Shown in pieces: positions 36,959 to 46,549 of a DNA stretch of 64,000 nt. Source of the stretch: JBLZUR01 sp048565625. Its GTDB lineage: Bacteria > Pseudomonadota > Alphaproteobacteria > Sphingomonadales > Sphingomonadaceae. Positions within the stretch are counted from its first letter, which is position 1. Each line of letters starts with the position of its first letter. Position numbers and translations under genes: made by a program. Where the stretch lies: assembly GCF_048565625.1 (NCBI RefSeq), contig NZ_JBLZUR010000002.1:2542001-2606000 (forward strand), in the 5' to 3' direction. The notes below the pieces were generated by a model that was not told where the DNA came from, made no database searches, and worked only from the letters and a program-made list of their open reading frames with translations.

Positions 36959-39133
36959 TCAAAATTTGTAGCTGAGTTCAGCATTGACGGTCCGGGGCAA
37001 AAGCGGTTGCCGACCCCAGGCGCCCATGAAGCCGAAGTTGAGATTGTTCTGATACTGAAAGCGGTTTGCCAGGTTGCGACCGGTCAGGCTCAGCTTCCAG
37101 CCGTCATCGCGAAGCACTGAAATTTCCGCATTCAGTTCCCGCACGTTCGAATACTTGGTGCCGGCTTGCCGATCGAGGGTGCCCCAGGTCCCGTCCCGGA
37201 AGGCGTAATCGGCACCAAAGCGAAGTGAATAGCCGCCGCCGACCGGCGTCTCATAGCGGAAGCCAACGGTGCCCGAGTATTTCGGAATGTCGAGCGGCTG
37301 TGTGATCTGCGCATCGGGGAGATAGTCGAAGCGACTGGCGTCCTGAATACCGCCGTTCAGGTAAATATCCAGGCCATCTACAATACGGAGGTTCGACTCA
37401 AGTTCGAGGCCGACGACGCGATATGCCATGCCATTGAACATCACCGTGATTGCCGTGCCCGGGATGAACCGGCCGACGAGGGTATCCTTGAAGTCGTTCA
37501 TGAACGCAGTCAGGTTGAGCCGGACGCGGCGGTTGGCGAATTCGTTCTTTACGCCGATCTCATAAGCCTCGACCTTTTCGGGGCCGGTCGGCGTTTCGCC
37601 GACGAGCCGACTGTCGGCCGCCGCCGTGTATCCTCCGGCGCGGAAACCCTTGCCGTAAGAAGCATAAAGGAAGCTGTCCCGGGTGACTTGCCAGTTCAAC
37701 CCCACCTTCGGGGTGAACGCCTTGTAGCTGGTGTCATCGCCATAGGTGCCCGGATCCGTCACGGAAGGCGGTGCGAAATAACCGGAGATATCCTTTGTCT
37801 CGTATGTATATCGACCGCCCACCGTCAGCTCAAGGTCGGGGGTAAACTTGTACCCGAGCTGAGCATAGGCCGCGTAGCTGTCTGCCTTGTTGCGATAAAA
37901 CTTTTCCGTCAGGGGAATGTACAAGTTCGGTGTGGCGGGATTCGTATCGAAATATCCGAACATCGTATCGTTAAAAGACTGCTTCGTCGTCTCCGTGAAG
38001 AAGAATCCTCCAACGATCCAGCTCAACCTTTCGTCCACCGCGTCACCGAACAGCTGCAGCTCTTCGGTGATCTGATGCTGTTTTATCTTGCTCTGCCGGC
38101 CATAGGCCAGGGTGTAGTCCCCGAACTTGTCTACGGTCCCGCCGACGAGATCGACGCTCCATTTATCATCGACCTTCGACCAGCCTGTGATGCTTTTCAC
38201 CGTAACGTCACCGAAGTCGCCTACGACGTGCAGGCTGGCGGAGGGGTTCTTGGTCAAGCCTTCCTGGGGTGCGGTGGTAGCAGTGTCACGACGATGCCCC
38301 GTCAGCGGTCGCAGCGGATCCAACAGCGTAGGGCTGGCAACGAAGCCGTCGTTCCTATTGTGGTTGTAACCGACGGTAAGGACGACATCCCAGATGTCGG
38401 AACCATAGAAGTGCAGCTTGCCCCGCACACCCCAAAAATCACGCTCGTCGATATCTCGACCGGTGGCTCGGTTGTACATGTAACCCTTGCCCTGGTCCTT
38501 GAACACACCGGAGACGGATGCGGCCAGTACATCCTGGACGATCGCGCCGCCCAGCGAGGCCTTAACGCCGAAGGTCCGGTAATTGCCGGCCGAGATCGCA
38601 GCGGTTCCGTAGCTCTCATTGTCCGGGGTACGTGTGATGACGTTGACTGCGCCTACCATCGAGTTGCGTCCGAACAGCGTACCCTGCGGCCCGCGTAGCA
38701 CCTCGATACGTTCGATATCCGCCAGCTCGGAATTCACGGCGGAAGGACGTGCCTGATAGACGTCGTCGAAGTAGAAGGAGACCGGCTGCTCGGTCGTGCC
38801 GAAGCCGCCCGCGTTGTCGCCGCGGCCGCGCATGGCGAGCGAGATCGTGGATGCGTTTGCGATGCCCGGCTGCATGTAGAAGTTCGGCACCTGCGCCGCG
38901 ACCTGATCGACGCGGACGATGCCGAACTTGCTGAGATCTTCGCTGCTCAGCGCGGAGACGGTGACTGGTGTGGATTGCAGAGAGGAGGCCCGCCGGGTTG
39001 CGGTCACGGTGATTTCCTCGAGCCCGTCGGGACTTGGTGCCGCTGTCTCCGCAAGGGCAATCTCGGCCTGCGCGTGAACGGTAAGCGGCAGGATCGCGGC
39101 CGCGCTTCCAAGCAGTACATGCAAAATCTTCAT
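36959..39133 (-). CDS. TonB-dependent outer-membrane receptor (second copy)
   Basis: A 724-residue receptor with a signal peptide (MKILHVLLGSAAAILPLTVH, cut after AQA), the TonB-box-like EEITVTATRRASS, and a plug with IEVLRGPQGTLFGRNSMVGA near residue 148. The barrel ends in ELSYKF with a terminal Phe. It is followed by a SnoaL-like gene and preceded by an SDR and a GPH-type transporter on the same strand, so it probably imports the substrate degraded by this cluster. GGGGG lies upstream of the ATG. Confidence 0.9.
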   Translation of the reverse strand: MKILHVLLGSAAAILPLTVHAQAEIALAETAAPSPDGLEEITVTATRRASSLQSTPVTVSALSSEDLSKFGIVRVDQVAAQVPNFYMQPGIANASTISLAMRGRGDNAGGFGTTEQPVSFYFDDVYQARPSAVNSELADIERIEVLRGPQGTLFGRNSMVGAVNVITRTPDNESYGTAAISAGNYRTFGVKASLGGAIVQDVLAASVSGVFKDQGKGYMYNRATGRDIDERDFWGVRGKLHFYGSDIWDVVLTVGYNHNRNDGFVASPTLLDPLRPLTGHRRDTATTAPQEGLTKNPSASLHVVGDFGDVTVKSITGWSKVDDKWSVDLVGGTVDKFGDYTLAYGRQSKIKQHQITEELQLFGDAVDERLSWIVGGFFFTETTKQSFNDTMFGYFDTNPATPNLYIPLTEKFYRNKADSYAAYAQLGYKFTPDLELTVGGRYTYETKDISGYFAPPSVTDPGTYGDDTSYKAFTPKVGLNWQVTRDSFLYASYGKGFRAGGYTAAADSRLVGETPTGPEKVEAYEIGVKNEFANRRVRLNLTAFMNDFKDTLVGRFIPGTAITVMFNGMAYRVVGLELESNLRIVDGLDIYLNGGIQDASRFDYLPDAQITQPLDIPKYSGTVGFRYETPVGGGYSLRFGADYAFRDGTWGTLDRQAGTKYSNVRELNAEISVLRDDGWKLSLTGRNLANRFQYQNNLNFGFMGAWGRQPLLPRTVNAELSYKF

Positions 39134-39371
39134 GATGACCCCCTATTGAGCTCTGCGTTGGGGCATCTCTCCCGATGGATCCTGGGGCGGCGTATTCACC
39201 TGCTCCCTGCGACGAGCCTCGCCTGTCCGGCGTGCTTTGTCCCTACGCCGAATGTCATCGCGCCGGCTTTCTTCATCTAGCGATTCGCAAAAAGATGATC
39301 GGAAAGTGGATAAATACCCGAGTTGGCCGCCTCATCCCGCCACGTCTGTTCGGCAGGCGAACAGTGGTGGA

Positions 39372-40130
39372 TCAATTCCCCGGCAGATTGCCGCCATCGA
39401 CGGGTAGGTGAACGCCAGTGATCGCTGCGTTTGCAGGGTCGCAGAGGAAGAGCACGCTTCGGGCGATATCTTCCGGGGTCGCCATCCGGCCGAGCAGGCA
39501 GGCCTCATTCATCTGGTCGAGAAAGATGCCCGGATCCTGGCCACCTTCGACATTCCCCATCAGCATGTCGGTCGGGACCGCGCCCGGCAGAACCGCGTTC
39601 ACCCGAATGCCATAGCGTCCAGCAGCCGCCGCAGCCGTCTTGGTGGTCATCAACACCGCCGCCTTGGAGGCACAGTAGGCTGCCCCGATCGGGTTGGCCC
39701 GGATCGACATGCCCGAGCCGATGTTCACGATCGCTCCGCCGCCGTGAGGCTTCATGCGTAGGATGGCATGTTTGCATCCCAGGAAGACGCCATCGCTGTT
39801 CACCGCGAAGTGCAGTTTCCAGGTCTCGATGGGCATCTCCTCGAACGGGATGTTGGGGCGATAGATCCCAGCATTGTTAACCAATATGTCGAGCTCACCC
39901 GATGCTTCGACGCGGTCCAGCAGGGCGGTCCAGCTTTCCTCATCTGTTACGTCGAGGTGCACCGCATGCGCTGCGGGGCCGATGCCTTGAGCGACGGAAG
40001 CGGCGCTTTCGAGATCGGCATCGGCAAGAATAACCGTGGCGCCCTCTGCAGCGAAGGCGCGTGCCATGGCGCTGCCCAGGCCGCCGCCCGCGCCGGTGAC
40101 GACGGCGATCTTGCCGGCGAATGCGTTCAT
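39372..40130 (-). CDS. Short-chain dehydrogenase/reductase
   Basis: A 252-residue classical SDR. The nucleotide loop is TGAGGGLGSAMARAF, NNAG occurs near residue 86, the catalytic Ser is in NIGSGMSIR near 138, and YCASK near 151 gives the Tyr and Lys. An Asp after the second strand (LADAD) points to NAD rather than NADP. It ends in the usual VDGG turn. It would oxidise a secondary alcohol or reduce a ketone in the pathway of this cluster. It is 40 bases downstream of the transporter gene. Confidence 0.9.
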   Translation of the reverse strand: MNAFAGKIAVVTGAGGGLGSAMARAFAAEGATVILADADLESAASVAQGIGPAAHAVHLDVTDEESWTALLDRVEASGELDILVNNAGIYRPNIPFEEMPIETWKLHFAVNSDGVFLGCKHAILRMKPHGGGAIVNIGSGMSIRANPIGAAYCASKAAVLMTTKTAAAAAGRYGIRVNAVLPGAVPTDMLMGNVEGGQDPGIFLDQMNEACLLGRMATPEDIARSVLFLCDPANAAITGVHLPVDGGNLPGN

Positions 40131-40170
40131 TTGGGATCCTGAACAGATGGGGCGGGCGAAGCTTGTGGAG

Positions 40171-41556
40171 CTACTCTGCCGCCTCGATTACCGCTTCGAA
40201 GTGTCGGGCGGGCGGCGGGCGACCTTCGTACCGCGCCAGTACGAAAAGGCTGAGGAGTTTGAGCGTCGACGGGAAGGCGACATTGGCCAACACGATCGTC
40301 GTCATGACCTGAGCCGGTTGCGCGTCCGCCCCTTGGATGAAGCCGGAGAGCGACAGGATCATCGCGGTGAGGAAGCCGCCGACAGCCAGCATGGCTTTCT
40401 CCATCGCGGTGTAGGCAGAGGCGAAGAGCGCCTTGCGATTGCTGTCCGGCCCGTCGAGGGCGATTGCCTCGATCAACGAGGAAAAGGACATCATGGTGAA
40501 GCCGCAGGTCGTCATTCCGCCCACGAAACCGAGCGCCAGGTAAGGCGCGAGCGCGCCGGCAGGCACCAGCAGGATGAGCGTGGAGGATATAGCAGCCGAT
40601 ATTGTCGCGATACGATAGGCGGGGATCGTGCCGCAGCGGGTCGCGAGCCTCACCCAAAGCGGCTGCGAAACCACCGCACCCACCACGCTGACCGTCGCCA
40701 CCAGACCAGCGACTTCCAGGGGCATCTTCATGATGTAGATCGTGAAGTAGAGGCCCATTGCGGCGTTCACGCCGAAGCCAAGCAGTTGCAGCGTGGCCGC
40801 AGTGAAGACGATACGGAATGGTCGATGATCAAAGGCGCCGATCATCTGGCTTAGGAGGTTGCCGGTCATCGGCGGCGTGTTCGGATCGGCCTGCCTGACC
40901 GGCACCAGAACGGTCGTGGTCATGGTGGTAACGAACAGCAGCATACCCAGCACGGCGGACATCACGCCATAGGCGCCTTTGTCCTGCCCGAAGGTCGATA
41001 CGAGCCAGGGCGCGATACCCAGTGCGATCACTACGCCCGCCAGACAGAAGAAATGCTTGTACGCGAGCGCCAGGGTGCGCTCGCGCTGCGTTCTTCCGAG
41101 ATCGGCGGCTAGCGTGAGGTAAGGCACCGAATACAGCGAGTATCCGGTCGATAACAGGAGGTAGCAGGCTCCGATCAGCAGCGTCGCCAGCAACGGCGAG
41201 GCGGGCATCGGGACGGTGAACATCAGCACGAACATCAGGGCGGAGAAGATCGAGCCGGCAAAAAGGTAGGGCTTGCGCGGGCCCCAGCGCCCGCGGGTCT
41301 TGTCGGAGAGCATGCCGACCAACGGGTCCGCTACGATCACCCAGAGTTTAGGGACCAGAATCGCAAATCCGGCAAGGGCCGGCGAGATCAGCAGCGTATT
41401 GGTCATATAGAATAGAAGCAGTGAAGACGGCACGTCACGCATGATTTGGTTGCCGACCATGCCGATCCCGTACTTCACGTAATCGGGGAACTTCATGGCG
41501 GCGCCCTCGGTCGGCGCATCGTCATTGTCTATCGATTGCGGCGTCGTGTTCGTCAT
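40171..41556 (-). CDS. GPH/MelB-like sugar:cation symporter family transporter
   Basis: A 461-residue MFS protein with 12 membrane segments. It has the GPH-family features YGIGMVGNQIM, ADPLVGMLSDKTRGRWGPRKP between helices 2 and 3, and SVPYLTLAADL. The family carries glycosides, hexuronides or related organic solutes with Na+ or H+. I chose the ATG at 41556, with GGAGG five bases upstream, over the ATG at 41568. It reads away from the divergent LLM operon, with which it shares a promoter region. Confidence 0.88.
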   Translation of the reverse strand: MTNTTPQSIDNDDAPTEGAAMKFPDYVKYGIGMVGNQIMRDVPSSLLLFYMTNTLLISPALAGFAILVPKLWVIVADPLVGMLSDKTRGRWGPRKPYLFAGSIFSALMFVLMFTVPMPASPLLATLLIGACYLLLSTGYSLYSVPYLTLAADLGRTQRERTLALAYKHFFCLAGVVIALGIAPWLVSTFGQDKGAYGVMSAVLGMLLFVTTMTTTVLVPVRQADPNTPPMTGNLLSQMIGAFDHRPFRIVFTAATLQLLGFGVNAAMGLYFTIYIMKMPLEVAGLVATVSVVGAVVSQPLWVRLATRCGTIPAYRIATISAAISSTLILLVPAGALAPYLALGFVGGMTTCGFTMMSFSSLIEAIALDGPDSNRKALFASAYTAMEKAMLAVGGFLTAMILSLSGFIQGADAQPAQVMTTIVLANVAFPSTLKLLSLFVLARYEGRPPPARHFEAVIEAAE

Positions 41557-41888
41557 GCCAGCCTCCATCGCCCGCTTACGGGGTCACAAGGTTGCGTGCG
41601 CGTTACCGCACGCGCCCTCAGGCCTCTCCAGATCTCCGGAATCGCGCGCTGTCGCCGCTCCGGCCCGATCGAAGCTACCAGAGGTTGGGAGAAGGTCGCC
41701 GTCGACTGTCGGACTATCCACGGCACGAATACAAATCTGCGGGCCGGTGGCGATCATGCGCGCCCGGCCGCGGTCGCGACTTCCAGCTATCCGTCGTTCG
41801 ATCAAAATGGGCAGACCCGCCTTGACCGCAGGCCGATGTAAAAAGCTATCGACGGGGACCGCATCCGATTTTGCCGCCTGGGGGAATC
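41557..41888. other. Divergent promoter region of the catabolic cluster
   Basis: A 332-base gap between the transporter gene and the first LLM monooxygenase gene, read in opposite directions. It must contain both promoters and is the likely target of the IclR regulator at 46550. No long palindrome stood out. Confidence 0.5.
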
Positions 41889-43220
41889 ATGTCCTACTCT
41901 GAGAAGATCCACCTCGTCGCCGACATCTCGCTCATCCACACGCTGGCGAAATGGCGCTATCCCGGCGCGTGGAACGGCTATGGTATGTACGGCGATCCCT
42001 CGTTGTATCTCGATCTCGCCCGTCTTCTCGAACACGGCAGGTTCGATGGCGCGTTCTTCGCCGATGTCGCCGGCACGCCACTGTTCAACGGGTCGCCCAA
42101 CGACACCGTGGAATGGGGCGTGGCCTGGCCCCGCCATGACCCGTTGCCGACGGCGATCGCAATGGCCGGTGTCACCAAGCATCTTGGCTTCGTCACCACC
42201 ATGTCGATGACCTATCATCACCCTTTCAACGTCTCGCGCCTTTACAGCAGCATTGATCATGTGACCGGGGGACGGATCGCCTATAACGCAGTGGTAAGCG
42301 GCTTTCCGCAGGAAGCGCAGAATTTCGGCTACGACACGACACCGGATCATGAATGGCGCTACAGCCGTGCCGAAGAATTCCTCGAAGTCGTTGATAAGCT
42401 ATTCAAGTCCGTCGACGCCGACGCGATGCTCTGGGATCATGAGACCGGGCGCGTCGCCGATCCCAGCAAGATCCGACGCATCGATCACGAGGGTGAATTC
42501 TTCAAGGTGATGGGGCCGCTGCCTTGCGCGCCTTGTCCACAGGGACGGCCGGTGCAGATCCAGGCGGGGGCGTCGGCCTCCGGCATCAAGCTTGCGGGAC
42601 GTTGGGCGGACTTCCAGTTTGCGGCTACCGGATCATTGAAGGGCGATATCGCGCTGAGGCAAAAGCTGGACGATGCGGCGATCGCCGCCGGCCGCCAGCC
42701 CCGCGATCTCGGCGTGCTGTGGGCCAAGGGGTTCGACGTCGTCTCCGGCCCTGAGGAAGCCGAACACAATCGGCAGAAAATGATCGCCGCGGTCCCCGAG
42801 CAGATGGGCATCGTCTTCCTCAGCCAGTGGTGGGGGCTTGATGGCTACCGCCTGGACCCGGCCCGAACCGTCCACGACACGATCGCCGAAGTGAAGGAAC
42901 TCGGCGTCGGCCCGAACTGGTCGTATATCGACAATGCGGTCGCCAATACCGAGCCAACCACGACCATCGGCGAGTATGTGAAGAACTGGGTGGCGCCGCC
43001 CGGCGGCTGGGTCGGGACGCCGGAGCAGATCGCCGACATGATTGAGGAGGAGCACCACGCTCTTGGCGCCAATGGCGGTTTCATGATCGCGTCGAAGACC
43101 AGCGTGCCGGGCGGTCTTTCCCGCTTCGTGCACGAAGTGGTCCCGATCCTTCAGAAGCGCGGTCTCTACAAGACCGAATATGAAGGCAAGACGATGCGCG
43201 AAAACCTATGCGTCTATTGA
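41889..43220 (+). CDS. LLM-class flavin-dependent monooxygenase, copy 1
   Basis: A 443-residue member of the NtaA/SnaA/DszA group of two-component, FMNH2-dependent monooxygenases in the luciferase-like superfamily. Typical blocks are WRYPGAWNGYGMYGDPSLYL, LEHGRFDGAFFADVAG, TMSMTYHHPFNVSRLYSSID with RIAYNAVVSG, NFGYDTTPDHEWRYSRAEEF and the late QIQAGASASGIKLAGRWAD. Such enzymes oxidise the substrate with O2 and reduced flavin supplied by a separate reductase, which is not encoded in this window. The ATG has GGGGGAA upstream. It is a close paralogue of the next gene. Confidence 0.92.
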   Translation: MSYSEKIHLVADISLIHTLAKWRYPGAWNGYGMYGDPSLYLDLARLLEHGRFDGAFFADVAGTPLFNGSPNDTVEWGVAWPRHDPLPTAIAMAGVTKHLGFVTTMSMTYHHPFNVSRLYSSIDHVTGGRIAYNAVVSGFPQEAQNFGYDTTPDHEWRYSRAEEFLEVVDKLFKSVDADAMLWDHETGRVADPSKIRRIDHEGEFFKVMGPLPCAPCPQGRPVQIQAGASASGIKLAGRWADFQFAATGSLKGDIALRQKLDDAAIAAGRQPRDLGVLWAKGFDVVSGPEEAEHNRQKMIAAVPEQMGIVFLSQWWGLDGYRLDPARTVHDTIAEVKELGVGPNWSYIDNAVANTEPTTTIGEYVKNWVAPPGGWVGTPEQIADMIEEEHHALGANGGFMIASKTSVPGGLSRFVHEVVPILQKRGLYKTEYEGKTMRENLCVY

Positions 43221-43370
43221 CGTTGTCTAGGCTGTCCTCCGCGCGAATCTGATCAACACTATCCGTCGTCCGATCAGTTCGAATTTTATCCTTCCGAACC
43301 AAACCGCACATCCGCATGATGGCATTCACGGCGGGGCCAGCGCACCGCGCGCACAACAGGAACATCTTTC

Positions 43371-44699
43371 ATGGCCCGATCGGAGTTGATCCACCTCGTC
43401 TGCGACATCTCACTGATCCACACGCTGGCGAAGTGGCGCTATCCGGGGTCGTGGAACGGCCACGGCATGTACGGCGATCCGTCGCTGTACCTCGATCTTG
43501 CCCGCCTGCTGGAGCATGGCAGGTTCGACGGCGCCTTCTTCGCCGACGTGGCGGGAACGCCGATGATCGACGGCCAGATCGACGATACGGTCGAGTGGGG
43601 GGTGGCCTGGCCCCGCCACGACCCCTTGCCCATGGCCATCGCAATGGCGGGCGTCACCAAGCATCTCGGCTTCGTCACCACCATGTCGATGACCTACCAT
43701 CATCCCTTCAACGTCGCGCGACTCTACTCCAGCATCGACCACGTCACCGGTGGGCGGATCGCCTACAACGCGGTGGTCAGCGGCTTCCCGCAAGAGGCCC
43801 AGAATTTCGGCTACGACACGACGCCGGATCACGAATGGCGTTATCGCCGGGCCGAGGAATTCCAGGACGTCGTCGACAAGCTGTTCAGGTCTGTCGATCC
43901 GGATGCGATGTTGTGGGATCGCGAGACCGGCCGCGTTGCCGATCCTGCCAAGGTCAGACGGATCGACCATGAGGGCGAATTCTTCAAGGTCATGGGACCG
44001 CTCCCCTGCGCCCCATGCCCGCAGGGCCGGCCGGTGCAGATCCAGGCCGGCCAGTCACCATCCGGGATGAAGCTGGCAGGCCGCTGGGCCGACATGCAAT
44101 TCGCCTCCTCCAGCAATCTCGAAGGCATGGCCGCCCACCGTGCTCAGCTGGACGCCGCAGCGATCGCGGCAGGGCGAACGCCGCGCGATGTCGGCATCCT
44201 CTGGAGCGCACCGTTCCATGTCGTTTCCGGTGAGGCGGAGGCCGAGGCGGACCGCCGGAAGGTCGCGGACTCCATCCCGCCGCGCATGGCACATGTCTTT
44301 CTCAGCCAATGGTGGGGCGTCGATGGCTTCCCCATGAACCCCCGCCGAACGGTGCATGAGACCGTCGCTGAACTGAAGGAGACGGGCGCGGGGCCGAACT
44401 GGGGCTATCTCGATCTCGCGCTACGGATGACCGACAGCAAGACCACGATCGGCGATTACGCGATGACGCGCATGGCCGCGCCTGCGTTTTTCACCGGAAC
44501 CCCCGAACAGATCGCCGACAGGATGGAAGAGGTGCACTACGGCACCGGCGCGAACGGCGGGTTCATGGTCTCCACCAAGGTCGGCGTCCCCGGTGGCATT
44601 GCGCGTTTTGTTCACGAGGTCGTTCCCGTGCTTCAGCGTCGCGGCCTCATGCGCAAGGAATATGCCGGCCCGACCATGCGGGACAACCTTCTGAACTAA
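43371..44699 (+). CDS. LLM-class flavin-dependent monooxygenase, copy 2
   Basis: A 442-residue paralogue of the preceding gene, nearly identical over the first 230 residues (the same WRYPG, GRFDGAFFADVAG and TPDHEWRYRRAEEF blocks) and more divergent in the second half, where the active-site cap and dimer contacts lie. The pair arose by tandem duplication, followed by change in the substrate-side half, or partial gene conversion of the front half. AGGAAC precedes the ATG. It is separated from copy 1 by 150 bases without a gene. Confidence 0.92.
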   Translation: MARSELIHLVCDISLIHTLAKWRYPGSWNGHGMYGDPSLYLDLARLLEHGRFDGAFFADVAGTPMIDGQIDDTVEWGVAWPRHDPLPMAIAMAGVTKHLGFVTTMSMTYHHPFNVARLYSSIDHVTGGRIAYNAVVSGFPQEAQNFGYDTTPDHEWRYRRAEEFQDVVDKLFRSVDPDAMLWDRETGRVADPAKVRRIDHEGEFFKVMGPLPCAPCPQGRPVQIQAGQSPSGMKLAGRWADMQFASSSNLEGMAAHRAQLDAAAIAAGRTPRDVGILWSAPFHVVSGEAEAEADRRKVADSIPPRMAHVFLSQWWGVDGFPMNPRRTVHETVAELKETGAGPNWGYLDLALRMTDSKTTIGDYAMTRMAAPAFFTGTPEQIADRMEEVHYGTGANGGFMVSTKVGVPGGIARFVHEVVPVLQRRGLMRKEYAGPTMRDNLLN

Positions 44700-44750
44700 C
44701 CGGCTCTTCGACGGTGAGCGCTCTCACGGGGACTTTATGAGGTTCGACCA

Positions 44751-46304
44751 ATGCCCAGAGGAGCGGCCACGTTGACGATCGCGGCCGGCCACATTCCGCC
44801 GACGCCTGCCACGCCGGCAATGACCGAGCGGGAGGTTGCGCTCGCCATGATCGCGCTCACCGCGTCGTTGTTCGTCGCCCATCTGTCGAACCTCATCGTG
44901 CTGACCGCGATGCCGCGGATAACCGCTGATCTCCATGCCACCCAGGCGCACTACACATGGATCATCACGGCCTCGATGCTGACTCTGGCGGTCAGCACGC
45001 CGATCTGGGGGCGGATCTCGGACGCGCTTAACAAGAAGCTGCTGATGCAGGTCTGTGTGGCCGCCTATGTCAGCTTCTCGTTCGTCGCGAGCCTGGCACC
45101 ATCGCCCTGGGTAATCATCGCGTGCCGGGTCGGCATCGGCATCTGCGCCGCCGGGATCATCGTCCTGATGCAGACGATCTCTGCCGCGATCATGTCATCG
45201 CGTGCTCGCGCCCGCTGGATCGGCTACCGCGCCGCGGCGATGTCGGTGGCCACTGTGGGCGCGCCATCGATCGGCGGCTTCGTCACGGAACATCTGGGAT
45301 GGCGGGCCTGCTTCCTGATCGGCATCCCCTTCGCGATCATTTCGATCCTTCTTCTTCGGCGGAACCTCCACTTGCCGCCGCGCGTCGCGGCGGGACGGAT
45401 CAAGGTTGATTGGATCGGCGCGATCCTGCTTGCCGCGGGAGTAATCGCGCTGCTGTTGTGGATCTCCGTGACAGGCCCCAACCGAGGCTTTTTCTCTCCC
45501 ATCGGCGGAGGCCTGCTAGTGCTGGCTATCGCCCTGCTCGCCGTGATGACGCTGGTCGAATTGCGGGTCGCGTTGCCGATCCTGCCGCTGGATCTGTTTC
45601 GCAGCCGGGATATCACCTTGTGCGTTATCGCCAGCGCCTGTGCGGGCGTCGGCTTTTTCGGCTCAGCAGTGTTTCTTGCCCCTTATCTACAGATCGGACG
45701 CGGCCTCAGCCCGAGCGAGGCCGGCCTGATGGCGCTTCCCGAGGCCGGTGGAAGCCTGGTCGCGTCGCTGCTAACAGCGCGGATCATCTCCCGTCACGGG
45801 CGCTACAAGCCCACGCTGATTGTCGGCGCTGCAATCCTGCTCGGCGGCTTCGTGCTGCTGGCGACCATCGGGCAAACCACTTCATTTCTGCTGGTGGCGG
45901 TCTATGTCGCACTGGTTGGCGCGGGGCTGGGCGTGACCGGAGAAACGCTGACGATCGTCGTCCAGAATGCAGCCAAGATCGGCATCGTCGGGGCCGCGGG
46001 CGCGCTCGTCGGGTTCTTCCGCGTGCTAGGCGGCATCGCGGGTGTGGCGGTACTGGGGCTGATCCTGACCACCAGCGTTCAGGCTGATATCACTGCTACC
46101 GGAGTGACCGGCTTCGATCCGAGCCGGATTCCGATGCTGCCCGCCCTGCAGCCGGCGTTGCGTACTGCGGTGGAGGCCGCCTATGCGCAGGGCGCGGCGA
46201 TCGTCTATCTCTGCTGCATCCCGGTCGCCTTGGTAATGCTCGTCGCCATGACAATGCTGAGCGCGGGTTCGCTATCGGACGAGAACCCTCTATCCGCCCG
46301 CTGA
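44751..46304 (+). CDS. DHA2-family (EmrB-like) MFS transporter
   Basis: A 517-residue transporter with about 14 membrane segments. It has LTAMPRITADLHATQAHYTW (helix 1 region), TLAVSTPIWGRISDALNKK (motif A) and GPSIGGFVTEHLGWRACFLI-like motif C (seen as GAPSIGGFVTEHLGWRACF). The family exports drugs and organic anions with protons. Here, within the catabolic cluster, it may export an intermediate or import the substrate. GAGG lies 8 bases before the ATG, and the gene follows LLM copy 2 after 51 bases. Confidence 0.9.
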   Translation: MPRGAATLTIAAGHIPPTPATPAMTEREVALAMIALTASLFVAHLSNLIVLTAMPRITADLHATQAHYTWIITASMLTLAVSTPIWGRISDALNKKLLMQVCVAAYVSFSFVASLAPSPWVIIACRVGIGICAAGIIVLMQTISAAIMSSRARARWIGYRAAAMSVATVGAPSIGGFVTEHLGWRACFLIGIPFAIISILLLRRNLHLPPRVAAGRIKVDWIGAILLAAGVIALLLWISVTGPNRGFFSPIGGGLLVLAIALLAVMTLVELRVALPILPLDLFRSRDITLCVIASACAGVGFFGSAVFLAPYLQIGRGLSPSEAGLMALPEAGGSLVASLLTARIISRHGRYKPTLIVGAAILLGGFVLLATIGQTTSFLLVAVYVALVGAGLGVTGETLTIVVQNAAKIGIVGAAGALVGFFRVLGGIAGVAVLGLILTTSVQADITATGVTGFDPSRIPMLPALQPALRTAVEAAYAQGAAIVYLCCIPVALVMLVAMTMLSAGSLSDENPLSAR

Positions 46305-46549
46305 CTATCCACACTGCGAACATATCTGTCCACTGCGCGGATATTCGCGTTCTGCTGCCGAGGCCTGTTGCGCCGTTTCCTGCGCTTTGTTACCATCCGA
46401 TTACCGCCGAAAAGAGAGCGGTACCTAGGAATAGTCGAGAGATGCTCAAAGGGCGTTCGGCGTTGTGCCGGCGTCAGCGACAGCTTGCGCCAGTTTCAAT
46501 ACCGACAACGAAAAGGAACATGTAACTCAACAGTGGAGCGCAGAGAAAA

